The position numbers were made by a program, and so were the translations under genes. DNA of 64,000 nt from Fagopyrum homotropicum (taxonomy: Eukaryota; Streptophyta; Magnoliopsida; Caryophyllales; Polygonaceae). Under the pieces are notes generated by a model that was not told the origin of the DNA, ran no database searches, and was given only the letters and a program-made list of their open reading frames with translations. Numbering within the stretch: position 1 is the stretch's first letter; each line of letters opens with the position of its first letter. This document shows positions 40,012-49,395 of this stretch, piece by piece. The stretch covers positions 119,669,235-119,733,234 of the forward strand of contig BSWB01000004.1 in assembly GCA_033239125.1 (NCBI GenBank), given 5' to 3'.

Positions 40012-41592
40012 CTATATTGGCATCGACCGAGGCACTAGATCTGCCGTTCTCAGTCCACTTCTCGTCGTTATTGCCATGATCTGTCCTGTAGGGTTGCTTT
40101 CTGTCCTTGCTGGAAGCTTCATTGGATCTCTTGGCGCTTCATTCTCCTTGTTAAAGAATTGTTGTTCTAAGGCTTGTTGTGCCTTCAAAAATGAAGTCAT
40201 GGACGTCTCCATCGAGTTTAATTTGATCAAGATGGCCTCCAACACTGCATCTTTCTTTTCTGGTTGGGACGAACTTGATCCTTGTTCCTGACTCTTCAAT
40301 GGAGTAGAAGAAGAAGAAGAGAGGAAAGGATTAGAAGAATTGTTTGAATTTGAGTTAGAGTAAGAGTTACCCGATTTTTGATTGTTGGATCTCCAATTGT
40401 TGCTGTTGGATCCTCTATTGTTATTGTAGTTTCAAGAACCGTTGTTGTTGTTCCTTGACCCTTGATATCCTCCCTCTTCCTTTTGGGTTTGAGAAACCAA
40501 AAGGTCTTTCAATTGCTTCACATCATTCTTCAAAGAGGTGAGTTGATCATTGTTTGATGGAGCTTCTTGGAAGTTGACTCTTTTAACACCACCTTCAGCT
40601 CCTTGGTGGGAGTATTTCTCCATGTGCAAAGATTGTTTCTCTATGAACTCCCAAGCTTCGTCAATCGGCATATCCATGAATGTGCCGGTGGATAGTAGTT
40701 GAAGGTTGAACTGGGTATTTCCATCCAGTCCATTGAAGTATATCTCCAACAACTCTATCTTTGGAATCCCATGATGTGGGCAATCCAAAAGGATGTCTTT
40801 AAATCTCTCCCATGACTTGGACAAACTCTCCTTGTCCTTCATGATGAATGCATTGATCTTCGCTCTCATTTTAGTGGTTTTAGAGGGGGGAAAGAATTTA
40901 GTTAAGACGTCTGTCGTCATCTCCTCCCAAGTGTTGATTTTTCCTAGAGGGAGAGATTGATACCAAGTAAGCGCCCTATCTTTCAAAGAGAAGTAGAAAG
41001 GCCTTAGCTTGTAATTGTTGTTTTCCAGCTTTGAAGGTCTCAAGGTCTCCATCAAGATCTCATAGTTTTGCAGATGTTGATACGGAGACTCCCTCTCTAG
41101 CCCTCCGAACTGGCATTGACGAATCATGGGGAGAACTTGCGGTCGAAGTTCATAGTCATGGTCCGCTGGATCGCCTAGGTTGACTCCTGGACGCGTCAGT
41201 TGCTGGTTGGGGTCCATTCTCTGCCCTAGGGTCTGTGGAATACCTGCAAAAAGAACATCTCGGACTGGCATCCGAGGTGGAAGCATCTCGGCCGGGGCAA
41301 CTAGAGCTGGGTCTTGCCTCGGTCGTGGATCTTGAGCTGGTCGCGGTAGATATTGGTCCCGTAAAGTCGCCATATGTGCCTCGATCGCTTCCGTCCTTGC
41401 GCGAGTATCTTTCTTTTCGAGTCGTAGTTCTTCTTTACTGAGGCGTAGTTGTTCCAATGCCTCCTTCAATTCGGCCTCAATATCGCGATTCTCTTGATTG
41501 GCCATCTTAGCTTCTTTCAAGCATCTTTTGTATGTCTTTTCTGGTTCACGATCGTAAGGAACGATTTCCTTCCCAGCACGGGTTCTTCGCAT
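40012..41592 (-). pseudogene. Gag of C (two nonsense codons, otherwise one frame)
   Basis: It starts MRRTRAGKEIVPYDREPEK at 41592. A coiled-coil-like stretch (ELKEALEQLRLSKEELRLEKK) precedes the core: QTLGQRMDPNQQLTRPGVNLG, FYFSLKDRALTWYQSLPLG, KFFPPSKTTKMRAKINAF, SWERFKDILLDCPHHGIPKI. An Asn/Ser-rich tract follows and there is no CCHC knuckle. Stops are TGA at 40432-40434 (NNGS then NYNN, where Trp is likely lost) and TAG at 40012-40014. Gag, protease and integrase of C all share one frame, so only point stops block the reading of the polyprotein. Confidence 0.85.
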
Positions 41593-41704
41593 AAACCTAC
41601 AATAAAGAACCTGCGGAAGTCACTCAAGTAGAGTGGTTAGTAGAAACAGGGGCAAGTGCCCCGAAAGACTACCGCAACTGGCTCGGTCTAGACCAAGTCC
41701 TCGA

Positions 41705-41716
41705 CAACGGCGCCAA
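41705..41716 (-). other. Primer binding site of C (tRNA-Asp type, partly diverged)
   Basis: The minus strand reads TTTTTGGCGCCGTTGTCGAG just after the LTR end at 41722. The core TGGCGCCGTTGTCG matches the sites of A and B. The 3' end has diverged. Confidence 0.7.
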
Positions 41717-41721
41717 AAACT

Positions 41722-43489
41722 TGTTTGCTCCAAATGGTGTGTGCAAGCTTTAAATTTATAACCCAATATGTATGCTTAAAACAAGGATGCGAACCCGCAG
41801 TGTACGGGTCAATCGTAGTAAAAGCAAGAATTCCGGGGTGTCGATCTCAAGGACTTAGGTGAAACAAAACCAATATAGGTAGTCAATATTGCAAATAACC
41901 ACAAAAGCAATTAAAACAATCAAAGATGATAAAAAGTCAATGAAAGGAGTATGCAATTCTAGGGATTAAAGCATCTAGTTGTGGTTCTAACTCAAGATCT
42001 CAAGATAAGCGGACAAAGATGAGGTTTTGCAAAGGGAAGGTGTTACTAAAGTGTGAATAGATCACCAGGTAAGTCTCACTACTCACTAACTCCAAACAAA
42101 AGTTTCTATTACCGGGTAAGTCTCAAGGTACTAAGGAAAGGAACTATAGTCTCAAACCAACAAACCAACTAAGGGAATAGAATCAACCTTTACCGGATAA
42201 GTCTCAGGCTAACTCACAAAGATGGGATGAAGGCACACTAAAACCCCAATAAAGGATAAACCTTTATTACCTACACTTATGATCATGGGTAAACAAACTA
42301 AGGAATTACCGGGTAAGTCTCATCCTAGGCTTGCATTGAACCAGGAAAGGTGTAATAAGAATAGGATTTGGCAAACTCTAACACTTAACTCCCAGTTATG
42401 GATCAGATAAGTCACCTCGGTCAGTCAAATTCCACCCCGGCCGAGATGTTCATCGACTGAACGAGATGTTCTAAGGTTAAGGATAAAGACTCGAGCTTTC
42501 AGGGTCCTACTGGAATTTAAGATTATTCTATCATTGTTTTTCCCTCAACCTTCAGCCAATCACCCTAGAATCGTACAAAGAAATTAGCCACTCATCATCA
42601 TGAAAGCAATAATCAAATATATGGGAAGGGAATGAATATTTGAAAACAAAAACCTTAAGAACAAGGCTTCAATAACTGAATTAAATATCAAACAAATAAG
42701 CTTTCTTTAGATCACAAATCCAACAAGACAATCAACAAGAAGGGAATCTAAAAAAGTCTTACAAAACCCTTCACAAAAGCTATAACAAGCTATCAATCCT
42801 TCCTTTAATCTTCCTTCCTTCAAAACCCTGGAGAAAATTCCTTAATTGTTGGATGCTATCAGCCCTCTAAGCATGTATAAGCATCTATAAGCATGGTTCA
42901 ACTTGTGGAAAATCCAACCCTTTATATAGGAAACCTAACTTCCAAAGATAGAATATCTTGAAAAGATATTTTCCTAATAAATATATCTTAATCTCTAAAA
43001 TAGATCTCCCTAAAATAATATCTTCCTTCCAGAAATCTAGCTCAAAAATATAAGATTTCTCCTTCCAAAAATAAAAGATCTCAGCCAAGAATAAACGATC
43101 TCGCCGCGTCAGGGTATTCGCCTCGGTCGAGACGCTCCTCAAGATCACCTCGGTCGAGGTGATACTGTAGCTGACCAAGGTGACTCTAAATTGAATGTGA
43201 GATCTCTCAAATCTGGTCCAAAGTAAATCTTTAATCCTTTTCCATGCTTCCTGGTTTCTTGTTTAAGCTCCTGAATGTAGCTCCAATGACTCCTTAGCTC
43301 CTTTAGCTCCATTTTGATGAAAAATGTGCCATTTTGCCTACGATTACAACGAAACTTGGTGTACACCTCGATCCCGTAAAGGTAGATGAAACGACAATAT
43401 AATCACATAATATACATTCAAACATGCAGATTATTGAAGGTAAAATGTCTAAATAGGCTCCAAAATATAGACTATAATTCATGCTATCA
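41722..43489 (-). repeat. 5' LTR of C
   Basis: This 1768-bp LTR is paired with 20933-22703. It starts (plus side) TGTTTGCTCC and ends GCTATCA. The minus-strand TATA box is at 42921-42928. The palindrome ATCACCTCGGTCGAGGTGAT is at 43144-43163. Four TACCGGGTAAGTCTC-type words lie between 42062 and 42321. Confidence 0.95.
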
Positions 43490-43494
43490 CTAAC

Positions 43495-43891
43495 AATATC
43501 GGTGCAACATGCGAATCATTTTCCATATCCATTACAAAGAAATCACCAGGAAATATTAGGTTGTCTACCATTACTAATACATCTTCAATTTCCCTTTCGG
43601 ATACACATTAGATCTATCAGTAAGTTGTACTACAATCCTAGTTTCCATTAATGGCCCAAGACCCAGTGATTTGTAAATAGAATATGGTAAAACATTTATG
43701 GAAGCACCAAGATCAAGCATTGCTTTGTCAAAACGGGTTTCCCCTATAACACAAGGAATGCTTGCCATGCCCGGATCGCTGCACTTCTTGGGCATTCTCC
43801 GTTGGAAAACGGCCGACACATGCTCACTTACTTGCACTTTTTGTTTCCCCTTTAGCTTCTGATTCCTCTTGATAGTGCATAGTTCCTTCAA
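43495..43891 (-). pseudogene. Protease of D, N-terminal part
   Basis: It encodes MPKKCSDPGMASIPCVIGE, then the active site MLDLGASINVLPYSIYKSLG (DLGAS codons 43700-43714), then VQLTDRSN. After a break come LIFPGDFFVIDMENDSHVAP and ILL at the C junction. The rest (LSRPFVKTARTKID) is at 20932 and below. The catalytic word is intact; a frameshift near 43605 and the 22.6-kb insertion break the gene. Confidence 0.85.
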
Positions 43892-44502
43892 GAAACGAGC
43901 TTATTTAGGAATACTCTTTACTAACTTAAGTATGGGAATGTTTACCTTGCATTTGGAGAAAGTCTCAAAGAGATCTTTGTCCTTAATGATTCTTCTCTCC
44001 TTTAGAGCCTCAGGAAAAGGAGGTGGTAGTTTCTCAGAGTACAGTGGCGGGAACTTAGGCCGGATGTAAAAATCCTTCTCAGCAGAACCTTCTGTCGTGT
44101 TTTCTGCAGGGGCGTCAGTATGCAGGCGTAGGGGCGGCTCAGGGGTTGTCACCGCAGGGGTGGTGTGTGCTCGGTGCTGGGCGCAGTTGCAGCTGCTGGG
44201 GCGGCTATGGGTGCGGTAAACTCGTCAGAGGGTTTGCTTTGTGATTCTTTTGCTGGTGTTTGTTGGATTTGCTTCCACCTCCTTAATGTTAGGGCACTAA
44301 CATTCTCCTTGGGGCTTACAATCATTTGGGAAGGCAATCCTCCGGAAAATCTGGCTTCAGTCCTTGTAATGGCTTCCGTCATTTGCCCAACCTGTTTTTC
44401 AAGGTTCTTGATGCTGGATTTTGTTGTTTGGACATGAGTACCAAAATGTTTAGTTAAAACCTGCAACATATCTTTAGTTGTTTGATACTTACCTTGTCGG
44501 GG
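43892..44502 (-). pseudogene. Gag-protease linker of D with GGGGCGG words
   Basis: The frames 44469-44149 and 44152-43901 encode KNLEKQVGQMTEAITRTEARF, PKENVSALTLRRWKQ, and then FPPLYSEKLPPPFPEALKERR and LFETFSKCKVNIPILKLVKSI. All are typical of the stretch before Athila protease. A motif cluster (44106-44165, GCAGGGGCG and GGGGCGGC words) lies in the middle and coincides with a frame change. The surrounding words AACCTTCTG and GTGTTTTC at 44086 also occur near 16434. Confidence 0.75.
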
Positions 44503-45465
44503 CTATTGTTGTTGGTTTTGTTGATCCCTCCAACGATAATTATGTTGGTTACGCCAACTTGGCATGAAGTTTTGTGCATAAGGATCGTTCCTCGGCCTTT
44601 GCTGTTGTGGCTGTCCATAACCCATTGCATTCACCTCAGCATCGTCATCCTGGACTTGGGGACACATGTCCGTTGGATGGTATGGGTCAACACACACTCC
44701 ACATGCCTTCAACTACTGTGAGGTTCCCATAAGTGTTAATCTCATCACCATTTCCTTCAGTTCCGCAAGCTCAATGGAGATCTCACTCTTCCCGGAATTC
44801 ACAGCATGAACACCTCTCTTGGAAGGAGTCCTTCCAAAGTTCCGGGTCCCTTCAGCTAGTTCTTGTATCTTTTCAAAAGTAAGGTCAGGGGTAGAGTTAA
44901 GAATGTTACCTCCACAAGCCGCATCGACGATCCTCCTTTCATTGTCTAGCAAGCCATTGTACAAGTACAAGACTAGATCTTGAGTCGAATATCCGTGGAA
45001 AGGACAACTGGATCGGAGGCGTGCGAATCTTTCAAAGTACTCATAGAGAGTTTCGTCCGCCTCTTGCTTGATGTTGCTTATAGCTTTCTTCAAGCTATTC
45101 GCCTTCTTGGTTGTGAAGTATTTCTCCAAAAAAGCCTTGTGGAGGTTCTCCCAAGTGTCGATACTCCCAGATGGAAGGTGGTAATACCAATCATCCGCTG
45201 AATCTTTGAGTGTGAAGCCGAATGCCCTTATCTTGATTTGCTCTTCGGTAATGTTGGCCGGCTTCATGCTCATACACACGGTATGCAACTTCCCAAGTTG
45301 TTTGATGGGGTCTTCACCACTTATCCCATGGAAAGATGGGAGCAAGTGAATGAGACCCGGCTTGAGCTCAAAGTAGATTCCTTCCCCTAATGCTGGTATA
45401 GTAACCGCAAGAGGGTTTTGAGCCAAAGTGGGCTGAGTGAGTTGACGAAGAGTGCGACCAGCCAT
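44503..45465 (-). pseudogene. Gag of D with zinc knuckle (one in-frame stop)
   Basis: It starts MAGRTLRQLTQPTLAQNPLAV at 45465. Core: GLIHLLPSFHGISGEDPIKQ, IKIRAFGFTLKDSADDWYYHL, TWENLHKAFLEKYFTTKKAN, LYEYFERFARLRSSCPFHGY. After 250 codons comes TAG at 44713-44715, then in the same frame a CX2CX4HX4C knuckle (CGVCVDPYHPTDMC) and a Gln-rich tail to 44503. The knuckle separates D from A, B and C, whose Gags have Asn-rich tracts instead. Confidence 0.85.
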
Positions 45466-45621
45466 TTCTTGTTGAAGTTGTTATTGTCTACGTTGCCGGA
45501 TGTGCGTCCTCTCAATTTCTGGATCAAAGGAAGCAAATCCGGAGTTAGTAGCACGGGTTTGAACCATAAAAATGGTTCAAACCAATAATAAATAATAACA
45601 ATAAAATAAAAACAACTAAAC

Positions 45622-45639
45622 TCCCCGGCAACGGCGCCA
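45622..45639 (-). other. Primer binding site of D (tRNA-Asp)
   Basis: The minus strand reads TGGCGCCGTTGCCGGGGA, the full 18-nt site expected for tRNA-Asp, 5 nt inside the LTR edge at 45645. Confidence 0.85.
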
Positions 45640-45644
45640 AAATT

Positions 45645-46200
45645 TGACAAGACTTGTTTATCTATGGTCGTTTTTTATCTTATCAAAATTATAATCCCAA
45701 TTTAGCACTAAAACGAGTATAGTGGTTAAGTAAGGGTCGAACCCAAGAGAGTTTTGTTATTTCTATTAAATGCAATTATTGATTAGAAGTGACAAAAGGG
45801 GGGGGGGGTTGAGTGAATTTATGCACACAAAACTTATGAAAGAAAGTAAGACAACGAGTAAGACAATAATGGGTGAATCTACACTAGGTTGATTCTTAGC
45901 ATGCGATTGCTACTTTGGCGAGTTCCTTTTTACAAGTTTTCAAGAAATCTCCTATCTCGATCATATATATCTGTTGAGCCAACCGGCATCAACACAACTT
46001 AACAAGTTAGTGTTCCGTAAACCTACAAGAACAATTAACAAGTTAGCTTTCAAACAAAGACTAAGGGATATAAAGAAAAGATTAAAACCGTTAAACTTAT
46101 CTTTATATTTGTGTTCCTTTCCTTTAAGCAATTACAACCCGTTATTACTTAAAGTTTACTACTAGATTAAAGACCCGAACCCAGAATCTATTAATCCTAG
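45645..46200 (-). repeat. 5' LTR of D, truncated by G
   Basis: It begins TGACAAGACTTG next to the primer site. It carries AAGTAAGGGTCGAACCC and a G homopolymer (about 45799-45808). Only 556 bp remain; element G begins at 46201, preceded by CCTAG, which is the candidate left target duplication of G. Confidence 0.75.
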
Positions 46201-46718
46201 TGTAATATCCGGAATTTTTATTCCGTCTAATTCCGCCGTTGGCGGTTTCCCTTCTATCTAGTATCTCTTCCTTCACAAATTTCATTATTTTATGTAGAGT
46301 TTAATTTACATAAAATGATAAAATTATATCAAGCTTTAATCCTTATAATTATCTATTATTTTATGTAGAATTTTATTCACAAAAAATGATAGATTTATAT
46401 CAAACCCTAGTTATTATAATTCTTACCGATGACTTTAGACGAGTTTTGACAAGGCTGTGACAAAGCCAAGACAACATCCTTCTCAGCCCACAATAACCTC
46501 AGCTGGCCTTTGCAACCCACCGCAGCCCAGCATCCTTCGTAGCCCACAGCAGCCCAGCATCTTGCGTAGCCCACAACAACCCCAACATCCTTTGCAGTCC
46601 AGCCAGGAGCAGCCCAAGGAAAGCCACGCCAGAACGTCCAGCTGCTCCTTCTCCCATCTGCTTGTAACAGCTGTATAAATGAGATAATTAAGGAGCTGTA
46701 ACAGCCCTATAATCACGC

Positions 46719-46880
46719 CAGAAGAGAGAAAAACTGCAACACCTCCTTGCTCCAGATTCACGCCCAGAAGAGAGAGAGAACTACAACAGCCAATTGTCCC
46801 TCCTTGCTCCAGATTCACGCCCAGAAGAGAGGGAGAACTACAGCAGCCAATCGGCTCTCCCTTGCGTCCAGATTCACGCA
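46719..46880 (+). repeat. Tandem 57-bp repeat in the G LTR
   Basis: A unit starting TCCTTGCTCCAGATTCACGC is present at 46744-46800 and again from 46801 to about 46860, with partial copies on both sides (ACGCCAGAAGAGAG at 46717 and CCAGATTCACGCAGCAAGC after 46865). Just upstream, 46495-46610 repeats CAGCCCAGCATCCTT-type words. K2 lacks a recognisable counterpart. Confidence 0.75.
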
Positions 46881-47414
46881 GCAAGCAGCCCCTGCTGTTT
46901 CCCACATTCTGCACACATTCCTTCACGCAGCGGCTGTGGTGAGTTTAAATCCTTCGACCCCCTCTTTATCTTCTATTCTGTCGTTCCCTCCATCTGCGTT
47001 TATACTAATCACCGGAACTCACATACTCCTTCTTCTCTATGCTGAATGGATACTTAACCCGACTGCACCGGATGTTCACAACCAGGCCAAGTAGAGCCGT
47101 TCCAAGCTACAACAGTGAAGTCTTACTCTCGAGTCCAGGAGCACGTTTCCGTTGAGCTGCTGCAGTCCAGTAAGTGAATAATTCCCGGATGTAATTTTTG
47201 TACAACTCTTAGATGGAGTCTATAAATGTATAGATGAATGTTTGTCCCCATAGGTTGAACATAGGAGGGGTGAGAGTAGTTTGTGTTGATGCTGGATAGT
47301 TGACAGTGATTATAGAACTCGGGATATCATGAACTCTTTGTGTACAGATTTTTGTTTCTACAATTTTCGATGTTGAAGATCACCCACTCTTGTGAATCAA
47401 TGTTAAAAAGATTG

Positions 47415-49252
47415 TGAAAACACGATTTATGACTTAGGTTTAGACACTCATTTAGATAGTTTTTCCACTCATTCATGCATGGTTTAGCACTAGTTCACGA
47501 CGTTTGCACTCAATACATGTAATTTCTCGAGATAGACGTCTACACGGACTTTTGCGTTGCTTTGTAGGTATTTTGGGAGATTTAGAAGCTTAATCGATAC
47601 ATTCGAGGATCGTTCCTCGAGATGACACACCTTTGGACTCATTGGGATGCAAGCTAGGGGCTAAGGAGGACACTTGGGACCTTGTTGGTGCAAGCCATGC
47701 ACCAAATCGTGACTCAATGATCCAAAACAAGCTGAGGCACCTAAACCAAGGTCATTGGCACTTCCACGGGCGTGGAATCTGACCGTGGTTTTTGCCAGAA
47801 GGTTGTGACAGATGTCCCACGATTTCATGGCCGACTCTTGCAAAGTTGTAGTATAAAAGGTGGTCCTGCGAGGCTGAAAAGGCATCTTCCATCTCCTATC
47901 ATCCACTCTCACTACCATTCTCTCTCAACAAGAAAGATTCTCTCAATTGGAAGCTTGGAAGAGAGCTACCATTGGAGGAGGAGAAAAGTTCCATTGGAGA
48001 GGAGGAGAAGAACACACCATTGCTAGTCTTTGATAGATTTTGTAGTGAAGATTATCGGAATCGTTTTCTAGGGTTGTAAGAATCAATTGAACCTTCTTTT
48101 GAAGGGTTGTGAGTCTTTCTAATCTCATATTCAGCTTGGTTTTACTTGTTTCACTTGTTCATTTCTTTCTCTTCATTATCTTGCAAATGGAAGCCATGAT
48201 TTTATGCTTGATGATTTTGATTGTGATGATGTATGTTGTAGGCTAAATAGATGCGATTCTAGGGTAAGGAAAGGAGGGTTATGGCTGGGACTATGATAGG
48301 ATGGACTTAGAATTGCCTTTGGATGATTCGTTTACTTGAACAGAGCCACTGTTGGAGTCCACGGTTTGTTCATGCCAGTCCACGACCGTGGAAGTAGATG
48401 ACCAGCCCGTGGTTCTGTCTGATCCGTTTGATTTGATGAGTCTAAGTTCTAGAATGTTAGAACGTTGAAATCTTAGTGTTTGTTGAGCTAGATCTATCCT
48501 AGGGTGACCTAGTATTAGCAACTAAGTGTTTAGAAGAGACCTACCCGGTGATTCTTGCTCTTAGATATCAAAGATGACAAACTCTAGGTAGTAGTGAGCC
48601 TCACAAGCCGCTATTGGAACTGAGTGTGCTAGGATAGGTGTTTAGGACTTGCCTTTCCGAGACTTACCCGGTAAAGAGAGGTTAGATCCCTAGAATACCA
48701 TCCGGTTTGTGTAGAATTCCTATCCTTAGGCTCTTTGAGACTTACCCGGTGATGAGACCTTAGGAACGGACTAGTAGACCAAGAGACCTACCCGGTAATT
48801 GATCCCAATCTAGAAACACTCACTCCCAACATACTATAGTTGATCCAAGGAATGATTAGATAGCTTGAGTCCTATGCCATAACCGGAATTTCCGACCCCT
48901 AGAATCCGCCTTTCTCCCTTTGATTACATATTTCGTATTTGTTTGTTCACTTGTGGTGTTAGCTTAGTTGATTGTTTATTTTGCATGATTTGTGATCTTT
49001 GATTGATCACCTAAAAACCAAACCAAAAACATGGAGATTTTCATTTCTTTATTCCTTTCTCTTTTCTTAGCCTAGATCTTCACTATCATTAGTCACTAAT
49101 CGATTTAATCTCACCTCGGTCTTTGTGTTCGACCTCGGAATACTATCCCTACTACAAAACGTCCCGTACACTACGGGTTCGCTAGGAGTTAGGAGAAATA
49201 TAACGAGTTATAAATTTAAGGCTTATTGCGCATCTATTCCTAGACGTGAACA
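47415..49252 (+). repeat. 5' LTR of B
   Basis: It starts TGAAAACACG (the 3' LTR has TGATAACATG). TATAAAAG is at 47852-47859. The inner palindrome is CCACGGGCGTGG at 47764-47775, and CCACGACCGTGG lies at 48380-48391. Four 16-mer words run from 48536 to 48798. Confidence 0.95.
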
Positions 49253-49256
49253 AGTT

Positions 49257-49276
49257 TTTGGGGCCGTTACCGGGGA
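49257..49276 (+). other. Primer binding site of B (tRNA-Asp type)
   Basis: TTTTTGGGGCCGTTACCGGG follows the LTR. It differs from the consensus TGGCGCCGTTGCCGGGGA at two bases (C to G and G to A). Confidence 0.75.
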
Positions 49277-49395
49277 CTAGGTCTAGATTGAGTCATTATT
49301 TGTGATTGTTTATAGTGTAGGTCTTTCTTGTTGCTTTTGATCTCGTTTGGTTTGTGTCTTTTCTTTTCAGGACATCTCTCTCACTCTTTAGGTGT

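Larger units (their letters stand above)
20933..43489 (-). mobile_element. Athila-type element C, lacking RT, interrupted by A
   Basis: This minus-strand element is inserted in the protease gene of D. It has a 5' LTR 41722-43489, tRNA-Asp-type primer site, gag, protease, a junction where RT/RNase H should be, integrase, third ORF and 3' LTR 20933-22703. The target duplication is TTAAC (20928-20932) and CTAAC (43490-43494), one base different. The joined flanks restore the D protease wording PILLSRPF. Without A and its extra GCTGC, C is about 11.35 kb. The element-specific motif CCTCGGTCGAGG is scattered through LTRs, linker and third-ORF region. Confidence 0.9.
14941..46200 (-). mobile_element. 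Athila-type element D, interrupted by C and cut by G
   Basis: This minus-strand element carries, from right to left: a partial 5' LTR (45645-46200), tRNA-Asp primer site (45622-45639), gag, protease (split by C at 20932/43490), RT, RNase H with a tandem duplication, integrase, a G-rich leader, a third ORF and a short 3' region. Its own sequence is about 8.7 kb (14941-20932 and 43495-46200). The 5' LTR is cut at 46200 by element G, so the LTR remainder and the right-hand flank lie outside the window. Gag and third ORF share a repeated segment (see findings), which ties both ends to one element. Confidence 0.8.

Noticed and set aside
45799..45808. G homopolymer as a polypurine tract
   Set aside because: It lies inside the D 5' LTR and not at an LTR edge; it is best seen as a simple repeat.
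46457..47094. Small plus-strand frames in the G LTR with repeated residues
   Set aside because: They result from the 57-bp tandem repeat and CAGCCCAGCATCC words in a non-coding LTR.
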